Assembly: GCF_000758525.1 (NCBI RefSeq)
Contig: NZ_CP009241.1
Coordinates: 3,472,001 to 3,536,000 of the forward strand
Origin: Paenibacillus sp. FSL H7-0357
GTDB lineage: Bacteria > Bacillota > Bacilli > Paenibacillales > Paenibacillaceae
DNA: 64,000 nt
Direction of reading: 5' to 3'
Shown here: positions 8,120 through 16,451 of the stretch, piece after piece
Numbering within the stretch: position 1 is the stretch's first letter
How the letters are laid out: each line of letters starts with the position of its first letter
Position numbers and translations under genes: made by a program
The notes under the pieces: generated by a model
The model's input: the letters and a program-made list of their open reading frames with translations, nothing else
Told to the model about the DNA's origin: nothing
Databases searched by the model: none

Positions 8120-9256
8120 TTAATTGACAACTGAATTTGTAACATCCTTAGCGGATTCCAGCGTCTTCTCCGGCCATGTAATTACGTTGCAGGTCTGGCT
8201 TATGTTCTCATAGAACAACACTCGTTTTTTCTTAAAGATTCCGATAAATAGATGAATACTAAATGCCATGTCCCCCAGAAATACAGCAATACGAACAACT
8301 GTTGCTAGGGCAGGAGTCAGACCGTCGAGCTGAGAAGAAACAAGAATTAGGCGGTTCATTCCAATTAGGAGCCCATACAGCAGCAAGTATCTGGTGATCA
8401 GCATCCATAGCCGGAGCCGTTCCCTTTGAGTGCTTATGCGGATGCGCACAATCCATTTGCCAAGTGTTCTTCCTCCAGCCAGACAGGGCACCAGCAGACA
8501 GAAGACACTGGTTGATATCCAGAATGCTCCTGATACAGACAAAGAATTCAGCAGGCTCAGCCCAGCCAGCCATACGAAGGCATCCAGCATAAAAGCGATG
8601 CTGCGGCGGGTGAAGGTGACTCTTTTGGCCGCCAGATCCTCGTGGTTGTCGAGCTGTTCGATCTTTGGGAGCAATCCTGAAATCCACAAGGCAATTCTGA
8701 ATCCGATCATCCCGCCAAGCGTATTGGTGATCAGGTCGTCGACATCAAAGATACGGTAAGGATAATCAAATATACCGTAGATGCCGGTGATCTGGGTGAT
8801 CTCGAACAGCAATGAGAGCGAGAAGGACAGCAGAATGCACACCACCCACCGGGTACGGAAATAGTAGCCCAGGAACAAGCCGAAGGGAATCGTCAAGACG
8901 ATATTGAACACGGTCTGAAGAAATGCAGGCTCGCGAAGCAATGCCAGATAGCTTGAGGGTTGCTGAACGGAAAAATTGCCTTCTTTCAGAATCTCCTGAA
9001 TAAATTGCAGTGGGATATGCTGAATTGTATTGCCCGAAGGGGGCAGGTTGTGCCGGGACGCCGGCATCGGCAGCATGATGAGATAAAAGGCGTTCAGCAG
9101 ATAGAGCAGCAGCAAATAAAGAACAACTGCCCTGATCTTGTTGATATATCCATGCTTCCGGTATTGAACAATGAGAAAAGGCAGCGTGAAGAACAGCGCC
9201 GCTACAGGAAAGGTCATAAAGGCGTAAGAGATCGGAAATAGATACGATTGAAACAT
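8120..9256 (-). CDS. VanZ-RDD fusion membrane protein
   Basis: A 378-residue polytopic membrane protein. The N-terminal half (about 40-200) is VanZ-like, with NIVLTIPFGLFLGYYF, SLLFEITQITG and the conserved DVDDLITNTLGG. The C-terminal third (about 215-350) is an RDD-family segment beginning RRSIAFMLDAFVWLAG and including GGRTLGKWIVRIRI. VanZ homologues are linked to low-level glycopeptide resistance and related envelope traits, but the biochemical role is not established. The gene is monocistronic. Confidence 0.8.
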   Translation of the reverse strand: MFQSYLFPISYAFMTFPVAALFFTLPFLIVQYRKHGYINKIRAVVLYLLLLYLLNAFYLIMLPMPASRHNLPPSGNTIQHIPLQFIQEILKEGNFSVQQPSSYLALLREPAFLQTVFNIVLTIPFGLFLGYYFRTRWVVCILLSFSLSLLFEITQITGIYGIFDYPYRIFDVDDLITNTLGGMIGFRIALWISGLLPKIEQLDNHEDLAAKRVTFTRRSIAFMLDAFVWLAGLSLLNSLSVSGAFWISTSVFCLLVPCLAGGRTLGKWIVRIRISTQRERLRLWMLITRYLLLYGLLIGMNRLILVSSQLDGLTPALATVVRIAVFLGDMAFSIHLFIGIFKKKRVLFYENISQTCNVITWPEKTLESAKDVTNSVVN

Positions 9257-9442
9257 GGTTCACCTGCCATTTTGTTAGTTTACTGAGCTTACCCGCACTT
9301 GAACATACCCCTGCGGTTAGACGTTGCTTACTGGCGGAATCACTGCAGCAGAATCTATTTTATTATAGAAGTTTATGGAATAGGGCTCAACTTATTTATT
9401 GGCCTCATCCGGCATACATATGTTTGGAGAGGAGCGTGAGTA

Positions 9443-9793
9443 ATGATGGAGAAGAAGGTTCAGCAGTATTATAAACTCAAAACAAAACAAAAGGAGCTTG
9501 AGAAGGAATTGGCCGAGCTGCGGCAGGACATTTTGTCCTACTGCAGTGAACTCGGGGAGACGGAGGCAGTGATTGGCAGCTACAAGGTTAAGCTTGTCAC
9601 ACAGAACCGCAAGGAATATGATGATGAAAAGCTGTACAACACATTGTCTGACCCGGAGGTTTGGCGTCTGCTCTCAAAGACCGATCCGGTAAAGGTGGCC
9701 AGTCTGACCAAACTGAATATCATCGCAGAAGAAAAGATTCAGCATACTTACGCTGTGAAGACCGTGACCTTGTTGCAGGTGGATAAACAATAG
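9443..9793 (+). CDS. Small conserved coiled-coil protein of unknown function
   Basis: A 116-residue charged cytoplasmic protein. Residues 1-35 form a heptad-rich helix (KLKTKQKELEKELAELRQ); the rest is a compact region with GSYKVKLVTQNRKEYDDEKL and SKTDPVKVASLTKLN. No signal peptide or membrane segment. It has a good binding site (GGAGAGGAG) before tandem ATG codons and is followed by a clear terminator, so it is likely a real single-gene unit. The helix-plus-beta arrangement recalls small nuclease-inhibitor-like phage proteins, but the resemblance is weak and I do not assign a function. Confidence 0.7.
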   Translation: MMEKKVQQYYKLKTKQKELEKELAELRQDILSYCSELGETEAVIGSYKVKLVTQNRKEYDDEKLYNTLSDPEVWRLLSKTDPVKVASLTKLNIIAEEKIQHTYAVKTVTLLQVDKQ

Positions 9794-9850
9794 ACACTGA
9801 TGTTGCGCGGGGTAATAGAACCTTTTGCCCTATCTATGAGAAGCAGACAG

Positions 9851-9878
9851 CGGCTCCTGCACGGGGCCGTTTTTTTTT
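9851..9878 (+). terminator. Factor-independent terminator
   Basis: CGGCTCC and GGGGCCG pair around a 5-base loop and are followed by nine T residues. It ends the small coiled-coil gene. Confidence 0.8.
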
Positions 9879-9938
9879 GTGAAGAAGTGAAACATATTCG
9901 CTGGTTCCGGCGTGTTATCAGTGAAGGGGGGAGACGGA

Positions 9939-10430
9939 TTGGAGAAACAGTTGCCCTGCACTGAGAAATACATAAATGAAATGGTACGGAAACATTCGGA
10001 CATGGTACTGCGGCTGGCCTTAGCCTATGTCAGGAATATGGCTGATGCGCAGGATATTTGCCAGGATGTTTTTATCAGACTGTTTCAGCATCATCCTGAG
10101 TTTGCAGATCCGGATCATGAACGCGCATGGATGATCAGAGTCACCATTAACCGGTGTAAGGACATGCTGCGAAGCCCATGGAAAAGGTACATTTCTGCTC
10201 TGGAAAGACCGGAATTGCCCATACCTGAAGCGGAGGAGAGGGAAGTGGTATCGGCAGTGCTGAAGCTTCCCGTCAAATACCGGATAGTCATTCATCTCTA
10301 TTATTTCGAAAATTACAGCACGGCAGAGATCGCCGCAATGCTGCAGTATAAAGAAGGTACAGTCCGCACACAGCTGAAGCGTGCAAGAGAGCGGCTGAAA
10401 GCCGTAATGGGAGGGATGGAGGATGAATAA
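9939..10430 (+). CDS. ECF RNA polymerase sigma factor
   Basis: A sigma-70 factor of about 163 residues with region 2 (LAYVRNMADAQDICQDVFIRLFQ) and region 4 (YFENYSTAEIAAMLQYKEGTVRTQLKRARERL). It directs RNA polymerase to a small regulon. The frame is open from a GTG at 9912, but the TTG at 9939 lies 5-6 bases after AAGGGGGGAG and is preferred (MEKQLPCTEK). It overlaps the next gene by 8 bases, implying translational coupling with a membrane partner. Confidence 0.88.
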   Translation: MEKQLPCTEKYINEMVRKHSDMVLRLALAYVRNMADAQDICQDVFIRLFQHHPEFADPDHERAWMIRVTINRCKDMLRSPWKRYISALERPELPIPEAEEREVVSAVLKLPVKYRIVIHLYYFENYSTAEIAAMLQYKEGTVRTQLKRARERLKAVMGGMEDE

Positions 10431-11073
10431 ATATGTGAATGGGATGAGGAAGATTACGGCTTCAACAGAGCTTGCAGAAGGGATAGTGAAGAAAGCCGTT
10501 CAGGAAAAAGCTGAATCGGATACAGGTAAGCCTGCGCTAACCCGCCGTTATAGACTACAACCTGCCGTATCCATCATCGCCGCAGCGCTGGTTCTTCTTT
10601 CACTGCTTAGTTTGTTTCTGATCCAGAGTAACGGCCAGCGACAGCCGGGTCAACGCCCCTTCCTGTCAGACATCTTCGCGGTAACGGTGTACGCCGCAAA
10701 CGGTGAGCCGCAACAGGTACAGCCGGAAATTAAGTTCCCCATCGGGGACTATCGTGTGACCAACAGCAGGTCGCCGGGATTTCCGATACAGATCACGGCT
10801 GACGGCGCGGATGAAATCAGGCTGCAGACAACAGAGGGCAGTTTTCTTCGCTGGACTCCGCCGGATTATGTGGTGCATGAGCTCGGAACGGAGACGGCCA
10901 TTGCATCCGGAGATACGATTTATTGGTCGCCATTACCCAGCAAGAATAGGGAAAGTGAACTGACCCTTACTGCCTACAGCAATCATACTGAAATTGGCAG
11001 GGCGCTTATTAGGATACAGTCTGACGAATCCGGTACTTACTCTGGTAAACTGGTGGGGAATGGGCAACAGTAG
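10423..11073 (+). CDS. Membrane-anchored partner of the ECF sigma factor, probable anti-sigma
   Basis: A 216-residue protein with a short N-terminal cytoplasmic part (about 1-45), one membrane segment (about 50-68, SIIAAALVLLSLLSLFLI) and an extracytoplasmic beta-rich domain. The topology and the 8-base overlap with the upstream sigma gene fit an anti-sigma or sensor partner. No zinc-binding anti-sigma motif (HxxxCxxC) is seen and no named family is recognised, so the anti-sigma role rests on context. Confidence 0.65.
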   Translation: MNKYVNGMRKITASTELAEGIVKKAVQEKAESDTGKPALTRRYRLQPAVSIIAAALVLLSLLSLFLIQSNGQRQPGQRPFLSDIFAVTVYAANGEPQQVQPEIKFPIGDYRVTNSRSPGFPIQITADGADEIRLQTTEGSFLRWTPPDYVVHELGTETAIASGDTIYWSPLPSKNRESELTLTAYSNHTEIGRALIRIQSDESGTYSGKLVGNGQQ

Positions 11074-11184
11074 AGGTCAAATCATAAAGAATCGCAACGA
11101 GGATCATTTTGCGTTAAAATAACAAGAGCAGTTCGTTTGGATTTGTAGAACTACAGCAATCTTAGATATGGAGGAAAAGAAGTC

Positions 11185-12417
11185 ATGAAGGATTTTGAAG
11201 TGATGCTGGAGAAATATGCGGACCTCGTTGTGAAGGTCGGAGTAAATGTACAGCCTGGACAAGTGCTGATGATCCATTCTCCCCTGGAGACAGCTGAACT
11301 TACGCGCTTGATCGTTGGCAAAGCCTATGAGGCCGGTGCTAAATACGTCATGGTTGACTGGGATGATGAGGCGGTTACGCGCATCCGTTACGAAAAGGCT
11401 CCCGAAGACTCTTTTGGTTATTACCCGCAATGGCATGCGGATATGCTGGAGGGTTTTGCCGAAGAGGGTGGAGCTATCTTACATATTAAAGTACCCGATC
11501 CGGAGCTTTTCCGCGGCATTGATTCCTCGAAGGTGTCAACAGCCGTCAAGGCTGCTGCAGTAGCGCGGAAGAAATATCAGAACTATACCCGGAACAATAA
11601 AATCAGCTGGTCCCTCATCAAAGCGCCGACGCGCGCATGGGCGGATAAGGTATTTGCCGATCTTCCAGCAGAAAAACGAGTGGAAGCGATGTGGGAAGCG
11701 GTATTCCAGATGAACCGCGTAGGCACTGAGGACCCTGTTGCAGCCTGGCGGGAGCATATTGCCCAGCTGAAGCAAAGCCAGGACCGGATGAATGCCAAGC
11801 GCTACAAAAGCCTGCATTACCGCGCCCCCGGTACGGACCTGCATGTGGAACTGCCTGAAGGCCATTTGTGGCGCGGCGGCGGCGGGGAGAACGGTAGCGG
11901 CGTATACTTTGTAGCGAACATGCCTACGGAAGAAATCTACACGATGCCGCGTCGTACAGGCGTCAACGGCACAGTGGCCAGTACCCTTCCGTTGAATTTG
12001 AACGGGCGTCTAGTGGATGGCATCACCGTTACTTTTACAAACGGCAAGGTTACCGCATACGATGCCGAGTCCGGGCGTGAGCATCTGACTTCACTTCTGG
12101 AAACGGATGAAGGAGCTTCCTACCTGGGCGAAGTGGCCCTGGTGCAGCACGACTCGCCAATCTCCCGGATGAGCCGGGTATTCTATAATACAGGTATCGA
12201 TGAGAATGCTTCCTGCCATTTTGCGCTGGGCAGTGCCTACCCTGTCAATATTGAAGGCGGCGTTGGACTAAGCAGCAAAGAACTGCTGGCGAAAGGCGCG
12301 AATGTAAGTTTGACGCATGTTGATTTCATGGTCGGCTCAGCTGAGCTTGATATCGACGGTGAACTGGCGGATGGTACCATTGAACCTGTGTTCCGCAAAG
12401 GAAACTGGGTACTGTAA
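11185..12417 (+). CDS. ampS: M29-family aminopeptidase
   Basis: A cytoplasmic metallo-aminopeptidase that removes N-terminal residues from peptides. 410 residues, the length of AmpS/PepS/aminopeptidase T. Metal-site motifs in order: MPTEEIYTMP, YLGEVALV, DENASCHFALG and LTHVDFMVGS. The N terminus (FEVMLEKYADLVVKVGVN) closely resembles Bacillus AmpS. A GGAGG site precedes the ATG and a strong terminator follows, so it is a single-gene unit between two sigma factor operons. Confidence 0.92.
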   Translation: MKDFEVMLEKYADLVVKVGVNVQPGQVLMIHSPLETAELTRLIVGKAYEAGAKYVMVDWDDEAVTRIRYEKAPEDSFGYYPQWHADMLEGFAEEGGAILHIKVPDPELFRGIDSSKVSTAVKAAAVARKKYQNYTRNNKISWSLIKAPTRAWADKVFADLPAEKRVEAMWEAVFQMNRVGTEDPVAAWREHIAQLKQSQDRMNAKRYKSLHYRAPGTDLHVELPEGHLWRGGGGENGSGVYFVANMPTEEIYTMPRRTGVNGTVASTLPLNLNGRLVDGITVTFTNGKVTAYDAESGREHLTSLLETDEGASYLGEVALVQHDSPISRMSRVFYNTGIDENASCHFALGSAYPVNIEGGVGLSSKELLAKGANVSLTHVDFMVGSAELDIDGELADGTIEPVFRKGNWVL

Positions 12418-12434
12418 CATACATTTATTGAAAA

Positions 12435-12475
12435 GTCGTAGTCCCGCTGAAAGGCGGGGGTTACGGCTTTTTTTT
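12435..12475 (+). terminator. Terminator after ampS
   Basis: GTCGTAGTCCCGC pairs with GCGGGGGTTACGGC and eight T residues follow. Confidence 0.8.
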
Positions 12476-12523
12476 GTCAATTTTCACTTTACGGAATGAA
12501 GAAAAGGATAAATTACAATTTAA

Positions 12524-12553
12524 GAAAACTGTTTGCGTGTTCTCCCCGTCTTA
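12524..12553 (+). promoter_or_regulatory. Candidate ECF sigma promoter (autoregulatory)
   Basis: GAAAACT and CGTCTTA are separated by 16 bases, upstream of the sigma gene at 12586. An AAC-type -35 and a CGTC-type -10 are the usual pattern for Bacillus-group ECF sigma factors, and ECF factors commonly drive their own operon. Assignment to this sigma factor is inference. Confidence 0.5.
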
Positions 12554-12585
12554 ACTATGTAAGGTAAGGGGGAGTAGGAGGAAAG

Positions 12586-13122
12586 ATGACAATGTCCGGG
12601 GTAGAGATGAAGCGGGTTAGCAGTACAGTGTCGCGGGAAGAATCTGTGTTCTATGACACTGTGATAGAGCATAGCGAGCAGCTATATCGTATAGCTTACA
12701 GTTATTTGGGCAACCGGAACGATGCGCTGGAAGCGGTACAGGAAATGACCTGCCGGGCGTGGATCAAGCGGAAAACGCTGAAAGATCCCAAGGCATTTAA
12801 ATCTTGGATCATCCGGATTCTGATATATGTCTGCATAGATGAGCAGAGAAGACGCAAGCGCAGTGTTCCGACAGCGGACGAACAGATGCAGGAGCCTGTT
12901 ACAATGCATAATACCAGCAGGATGGAAATGCTCTGGGCGCTTGAACAGGTGAAACCCAAGTACCGTCATGTGCTGCTGCTTAAATACTATAATGACATGA
13001 CGTTGACAGAGATTGCGGAATTGTTGAACAAGCCGGAAGGGACAATCAAAACCTGGCAGCATAAAGGGCTTAAGCAGCTTAGGACGATTATCAGGAATCG
13101 GGGTGACTGGAATGATCAGTAA
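12586..13122 (+). CDS. ECF RNA polymerase sigma factor (SigV-like)
   Basis: A 178-residue sigma factor. Region 2 (YRIAYSYLGNRNDALEAVQEM, then FKSWIIRILIYVCIDEQRRRK) and region 4 (LLLKYYNDMTLTEIAELLNKPEGTIK) are clear. It resembles the Bacillus SigV/RsiV type. It starts at ATG 12586 behind GGAGGAAAG, and overlaps the downstream DUF4179 anti-sigma gene by about 11 bases, the usual coupled layout. Confidence 0.88.
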   Translation: MTMSGVEMKRVSSTVSREESVFYDTVIEHSEQLYRIAYSYLGNRNDALEAVQEMTCRAWIKRKTLKDPKAFKSWIIRILIYVCIDEQRRRKRSVPTADEQMQEPVTMHNTSRMEMLWALEQVKPKYRHVLLLKYYNDMTLTEIAELLNKPEGTIKTWQHKGLKQLRTIIRNRGDWNDQ

Positions 13123-14260
13123 CAAGGAAGAAGAGGAAATGCTGTCAAACGCGGTTCAGATGCACCTGCAGGTAGAAGTGGAATTGGAGCAGCAGAGCAG
13201 CGCGATAAGGTTTGCGGTTCAACAGGGGATTGAGAGGGGTAAGCGAAAAAGCAAGATGGCTTTATTCTCCAGAAGCACATTCATGGGATTTGCCGCAGCT
13301 GCTGCGGTCGCCATTCTGCTGTTTGTCCTTCCTTATCTCGAGTCAGAGCCGCAAACGGCCCGGCCGTTGCAAACGATTGACTGGACAGGGCTGGAGGATT
13401 TCAAAGATCTTTCTTCATTTGATGTCGACGACGAAACCGTTTATTCCGCACTTAGAAACGGATATATTCAAAAGATCAACAAATCGGTGAGCAGCGAAGG
13501 CTTTACGGTGACCTTGAACGCCGTTACTGCGGACGAGAATAAGCTTATTATTCTATATACGGCTACCACAGATAACGCTCAGGAGATTCACAGTATTAAT
13601 AGTGCAAAGCTTGAAGACAAGGCAACGAACAGTTATTTGAAAGATACGATGCGGGTGGCCAGCCATTTTAGGGAACCGGGTGTGAAGAGTTACAGTAAAT
13701 TCATCGGGCGGAGCACGTTCGACCTCGACCGGAACAAGCCATTCCCTGAACAGCTGGAAGCGGATTTTAAAATTGCTTTGGTAGATCCTGGCATGATGGA
13801 GGACCCCAATTCGGAAATTGCTTATGAAGATGTACAATATTCTCCCAGTCTTAAAATCAGTTTTACTTTAGCTTCCAAGTTTAAGGAGCATCCAACCCAA
13901 ACCGTATATGCGGACAAGACTTTTACACTGGAAGGGCACGAGTTAACGCTGACCCAGGTTGAATTCTCCCCCTTAATGACCCGGGTGAATTTGGCGATGA
14001 AGGAGAACGAACGCGATCAATGGCAAATAAGAGACAAATTGTTTGTCGCAATCAAGGGAACAGAAATTGCCTCTGAAACGAAAAAGGGTGTAGATCAGCT
14101 TCTCTCGTACTCCGGGGGCGGGACGGATGAGGGTTTTAGTTATCTGCTCAGCAGCAATCTTTTGGATAACCCAAGGTCTATGGAGCTGTTAATTAAGACT
14201 GGATCAGAGGAAGAGGGCCTATCGGAGATCAAGCTTAAGATTCCTGCAGTTAATCAATAA
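13112..14260 (+). CDS. DUF4179-type anti-sigma factor
   Basis: A 382-residue single-pass membrane protein. A cytoplasmic N terminus of about 50 residues is followed by a membrane segment (about 54-72, TFMGFAAAAAVAILLFVLP) and a large extracellular region typical of DUF4179/DUF5643 proteins that accompany ECF sigma factors. A GTG at 13103 is in frame, but the ATG at 13112 lies 7 bases after GGGGTG and is chosen. It presumably sequesters the sigma factor encoded just upstream until a surface signal is sensed. Confidence 0.78.
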   Translation: MISNKEEEEMLSNAVQMHLQVEVELEQQSSAIRFAVQQGIERGKRKSKMALFSRSTFMGFAAAAAVAILLFVLPYLESEPQTARPLQTIDWTGLEDFKDLSSFDVDDETVYSALRNGYIQKINKSVSSEGFTVTLNAVTADENKLIILYTATTDNAQEIHSINSAKLEDKATNSYLKDTMRVASHFREPGVKSYSKFIGRSTFDLDRNKPFPEQLEADFKIALVDPGMMEDPNSEIAYEDVQYSPSLKISFTLASKFKEHPTQTVYADKTFTLEGHELTLTQVEFSPLMTRVNLAMKENERDQWQIRDKLFVAIKGTEIASETKKGVDQLLSYSGGGTDEGFSYLLSSNLLDNPRSMELLIKTGSEEEGLSEIKLKIPAVNQ

Positions 14261-14282
14261 CCTTTGCCTTGTACACACTGAA

Positions 14283-14541
14283 ACTATATAGATTGAACTT
14301 GTGGTTTTAGATTTCAGGACCAGTCGCAACTACAGTGAATATTTGGACTTCCGGCCGCTGTTGTCTTCAAATTTCTTGATTTTAACCGCTATAGCGGTTA
14401 AAATCCGAAGACTGCTTATGCTTTCGATGCTAGCTTTCCTTCGGAAAGCTTTCAGGCGGACACTACCGTTCCTCCAGTTCCAAAATTCCCCTCCGTTGCT
14501 CCTTTCCCTTTTCTCAAGTTTTTAAGTTCAATCTATATAGT
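14283..14541 (-). repeat. Dispersed structured repeat with 18-bp terminal inverted repeats, copy A
   Basis: A 259-bp element bounded by ACTATATAGATTGAACTT (14283-14300) and its exact complement AAGTTCAATCTATATAGT (14524-14541). Read on the minus strand it holds, in order: a GGAGGGGAATTTTGGAAC block, an AGCTTTCC/GGAAAGCT hairpin, a stem GTCTTCGGATTT/AAATTTGAAGAC enclosing AACCGC-TATA-GCGGTT, and a GGCCGGAAGTCCAAATATTC block. The same blocks occur at 39977-40234 and 46358-46575. No coding frame is convincing. It fills the gap between two convergent genes and resembles a MITE or structured intergenic repeat. Confidence 0.88.
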
Positions 14542-14545
14542 AATA

Positions 14546-14577
14546 AACAGGGTCAGCATAGTCGTGCTGACCCTGTT
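14546..14577. terminator. Bidirectional terminator-like hairpin
   Basis: AACAGGGTCAGCA and TGCTGACCCTGTT form a 13-bp perfect stem with a 6-base loop, followed by TCCTTTT on the plus strand. It sits between the convergent anti-sigma and acetyltransferase genes, directly beside repeat copy A. Confidence 0.7.
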
Positions 14578-14633
14578 CCTTTTATCCCTGTAAATGAGAG
14601 GTATCATTGAATACTTGAGGGAGTGCTGCTGCC

Positions 14634-15176
14634 CTATAGATTAAGCTGGACCCAGTCTTTTTCAAGCATCGAATAGATCAGCTCATCACACCAGGTTTGA
14701 TTGCAATATCTTGTCTCCCGGAGTACGCCATCTTTGATCATGCCCACACGGATCATCAGGTTCTCAGAGCGGACGTTATCAGCATTGGCATATGCTACGA
14801 TTCGATGGGTCTGAAGAGATTCAAAGGCATAGCCGGTCATCAGCCTAACCGCTTCCGCAGCATAACCCTGCCGCCAATAATCCGGATGCAGCGCCCAGCC
14901 GATTTCCCATTCCCTGATTTCTGACCAGTTCAGCTTAAGGCTGATGCCACCTAAGGGTATGTTATCTGCAGTTCTGCAAATGATCAAATTGAAATGTTCA
15001 CGGGGTGTGCACTGTGCATGTGATAAAGCTGCTTCAAAATCCTTTTGAATTTGTGCGGCATCCGGTCTGTGGTTCTCGAAACGGGTGGTCAGCTCATGGC
15101 CCTCCAATTCCCCGAAAAAAGTACGGTCGCTGTCGGTAAAATCCCTTAGCTGTATTCGCTCGCCTATAATTTCCAT
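14634..15176 (-). CDS. GNAT N-acetyltransferase (RimJ/RimL type)
   Basis: A 180-residue acetyl-CoA-dependent acetyltransferase. It opens with IIGERIQLRDFTDSD and has the acetyl-CoA loop in WEIGWALHPDYWRQGYAAEAV, followed by SLQTHRIVAYANADNVRSENLM and RVGM, as in the Acetyltransf_3 (RimJ/RimL) group. The substrate is unknown. It is the second gene of an operon, 3 bases after another GNAT gene. Confidence 0.85.
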   Translation of the reverse strand: MEIIGERIQLRDFTDSDRTFFGELEGHELTTRFENHRPDAAQIQKDFEAALSHAQCTPREHFNLIICRTADNIPLGGISLKLNWSEIREWEIGWALHPDYWRQGYAAEAVRLMTGYAFESLQTHRIVAYANADNVRSENLMIRVGMIKDGVLRETRYCNQTWCDELIYSMLEKDWVQLNL

Positions 15177-15179
15177 TCT

Positions 15180-15740
15180 CTATAGCTCCTGTCTGTCTCC
15201 ATTATTAAATCTAAATACCATCTTAGGGCCGTCTACGGTCGTTTCAAGCTTCTCTTCATACTTGCCATTTGCATAGCCCGATACGGTCTTTCTCCAGAAC
15301 TTCTGTCCGGTAATGTTCTTCTCCGAGGGATTGGTGTACAGCTCCCAGTTGCCTTTGAAAGACTCGAATACTTGCACCGCTGCCTGCCGGGCGTAACCTT
15401 GCCCTCTGAATGGCTGAAGGATAAAGAATTCATTTACGAAGTAGTTTACACCTTTGGCGCAATAAGGCGGGGTAGCGATGAATGCAAAGCCGGCAGGCAC
15501 AGCACCCACTTTGATTAAAAAAGGATACAGGCATCCCGGTTTCTCCCACCAAACATTCTGCACCTCGTATTGATCGGCCAAAGTTCTGATTTCCTGGCTG
15601 TCTTCGAAGATGCCGTGCCTGTTAAGGGCAGATCCGCCCGTTAGTCCATAGTGACCGGATAAATCATGCAAGTATAAAGGATAGAGATTTTTAATTATAT
15701 AAGCTTCGTTTGTGTCCGCAAGTTTGATCTGAACATTCAT
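15180..15740 (-). CDS. GNAT N-acetyltransferase
   Basis: About 186 residues. The acetyl-CoA binding signature is FILQPFRGQGYARQAAVQVF and the C-terminal part FWRKTVSGYANGKYEEK is typical of GNAT proteins annotated only by fold. The frame is open to 15845, but the first 35 residues are not family-like; the ATG at 15738-15740 (MNVQIKLADTNEAY) with GGAGAAAG some 11 bases upstream is preferred. It is first in a two-gene operon with the RimJ-like gene. Confidence 0.78.
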   Translation of the reverse strand: MNVQIKLADTNEAYIIKNLYPLYLHDLSGHYGLTGGSALNRHGIFEDSQEIRTLADQYEVQNVWWEKPGCLYPFLIKVGAVPAGFAFIATPPYCAKGVNYFVNEFFILQPFRGQGYARQAAVQVFESFKGNWELYTNPSEKNITGQKFWRKTVSGYANGKYEEKLETTVDGPKMVFRFNNGDRQEL

Positions 15741-15885
15741 AACAGGCCAACTTTCTCCAGTAAAGGATGGGTGTAATTTATATCGAGTATATATTTGCCT
15801 GAAACCCCGTACAAGAGAGAGTTCAGTTAAAAAAGAAGTATGCACCTATTCAATATGAAAGACTGTTTTTCTATCCGACTGGAAA

Positions 15886-15900
15886 TGATAACGATTATCA
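15886..15900 (+). promoter_or_regulatory. Fur box upstream of hmoA
   Basis: TGATAACGATTATCA matches the 7-1-7 Bacillus Fur consensus (TGATAATNATTATCA) with a single difference. It lies 93 bases before hmoA, a heme-degradation gene, which fits iron-dependent repression. Confidence 0.8.
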
Positions 15901-15992
15901 ATTAGAATAAAACAGAGAGTTGAAACAAGAGAATATGCCAAGCAAAAGCAGCAGAGCTAGAGGCGCTTATGGCATCATAGGAGGAATAATTG

Positions 15993-16328
15993 ATGTTTAT
16001 CCAGACCAGATCCATCGTCATTGAGAAGGGGAACAGCGATAAAGTGATTGAAAAGTTCAGTGCACCGGGGGCGCTGGAGGAAATGGAAGGGCTCATTGAT
16101 ATCAGCGTTACGCTGAACAAGAAGAGCAAGGATAACGAGGAAGTCTTGCTCCTGATCCGCTGGGAATCAGAGGAAGCATGGAAGAATTGGGAGAAAAGTG
16201 ATGCGCATATCCAGGGCCACCGCAACAGCAGGGGCCAAGAGAAACCGGCTTTTATCATCAGCACAACGGTAAATATGTATGAAGTACAGAAGATAAAAGA
16301 AGGCAAGGCCTACGGAAAACAAGTGTAG
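15993..16328 (+). CDS. hmoA: Heme-degrading monooxygenase (HmoA/IsdG-like)
   Basis: A 111-residue ABM/dimeric alpha-beta-barrel protein that would cleave heme to release iron in the cytoplasm. The hallmark segment RWESEEAWKNWEKSDAH carries Trp66, and His76 follows in IQGHR, matching the Trp and His of IsdG-type enzymes; the Asn of IsdG near position 7 is not evident here. Overall it looks closest to Bacillus HmoA. The ATG at 15993 lies 7-8 bases after GGAGG; a TTG one codon earlier is possible. A Fur box upstream supports an iron-acquisition role. Confidence 0.82.
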   Translation: MFIQTRSIVIEKGNSDKVIEKFSAPGALEEMEGLIDISVTLNKKSKDNEEVLLLIRWESEEAWKNWEKSDAHIQGHRNSRGQEKPAFIISTTVNMYEVQKIKEGKAYGKQV

Positions 16329-16387
16329 GATACAGACGGCCACGGTGGTTTACAAAAGAACCGCCTACGGCTGGTTTGACAGCTATG

Positions 16388-16403
16388 TCGGAAACGTTCC
16401 CGA
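16388..16403 (+). promoter_or_regulatory. LacI-type operator O1
   Basis: TCGGAAACGTTCCCGA, a near-palindrome centred on ACGT, immediately upstream of the -35 at 16412. It is the exact reverse complement of O2 at 16452. Confidence 0.75.
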
Positions 16404-16411
16404 AAACGACA

Positions 16412-16440
16412 TTTACATATTATAGATATAGAATTATAAT
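16412..16440 (+). promoter_or_regulatory. Promoter of the amidohydrolase-LacI operon
   Basis: TTTACA (16412-16417) and TATAAT (16435-16440) with a 17-base spacer. It is flanked on both sides by LacI-type operators whose centres are 64 bp apart. Confidence 0.75.
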
Positions 16441-16451
16441 TATCGTAAATA

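Noticed and set aside
15180..15845. Full-length 221-residue version of the acetyltransferase
   Set aside because: The first 35 residues have no binding site and do not resemble the family; the internal ATG at 15740 was used.
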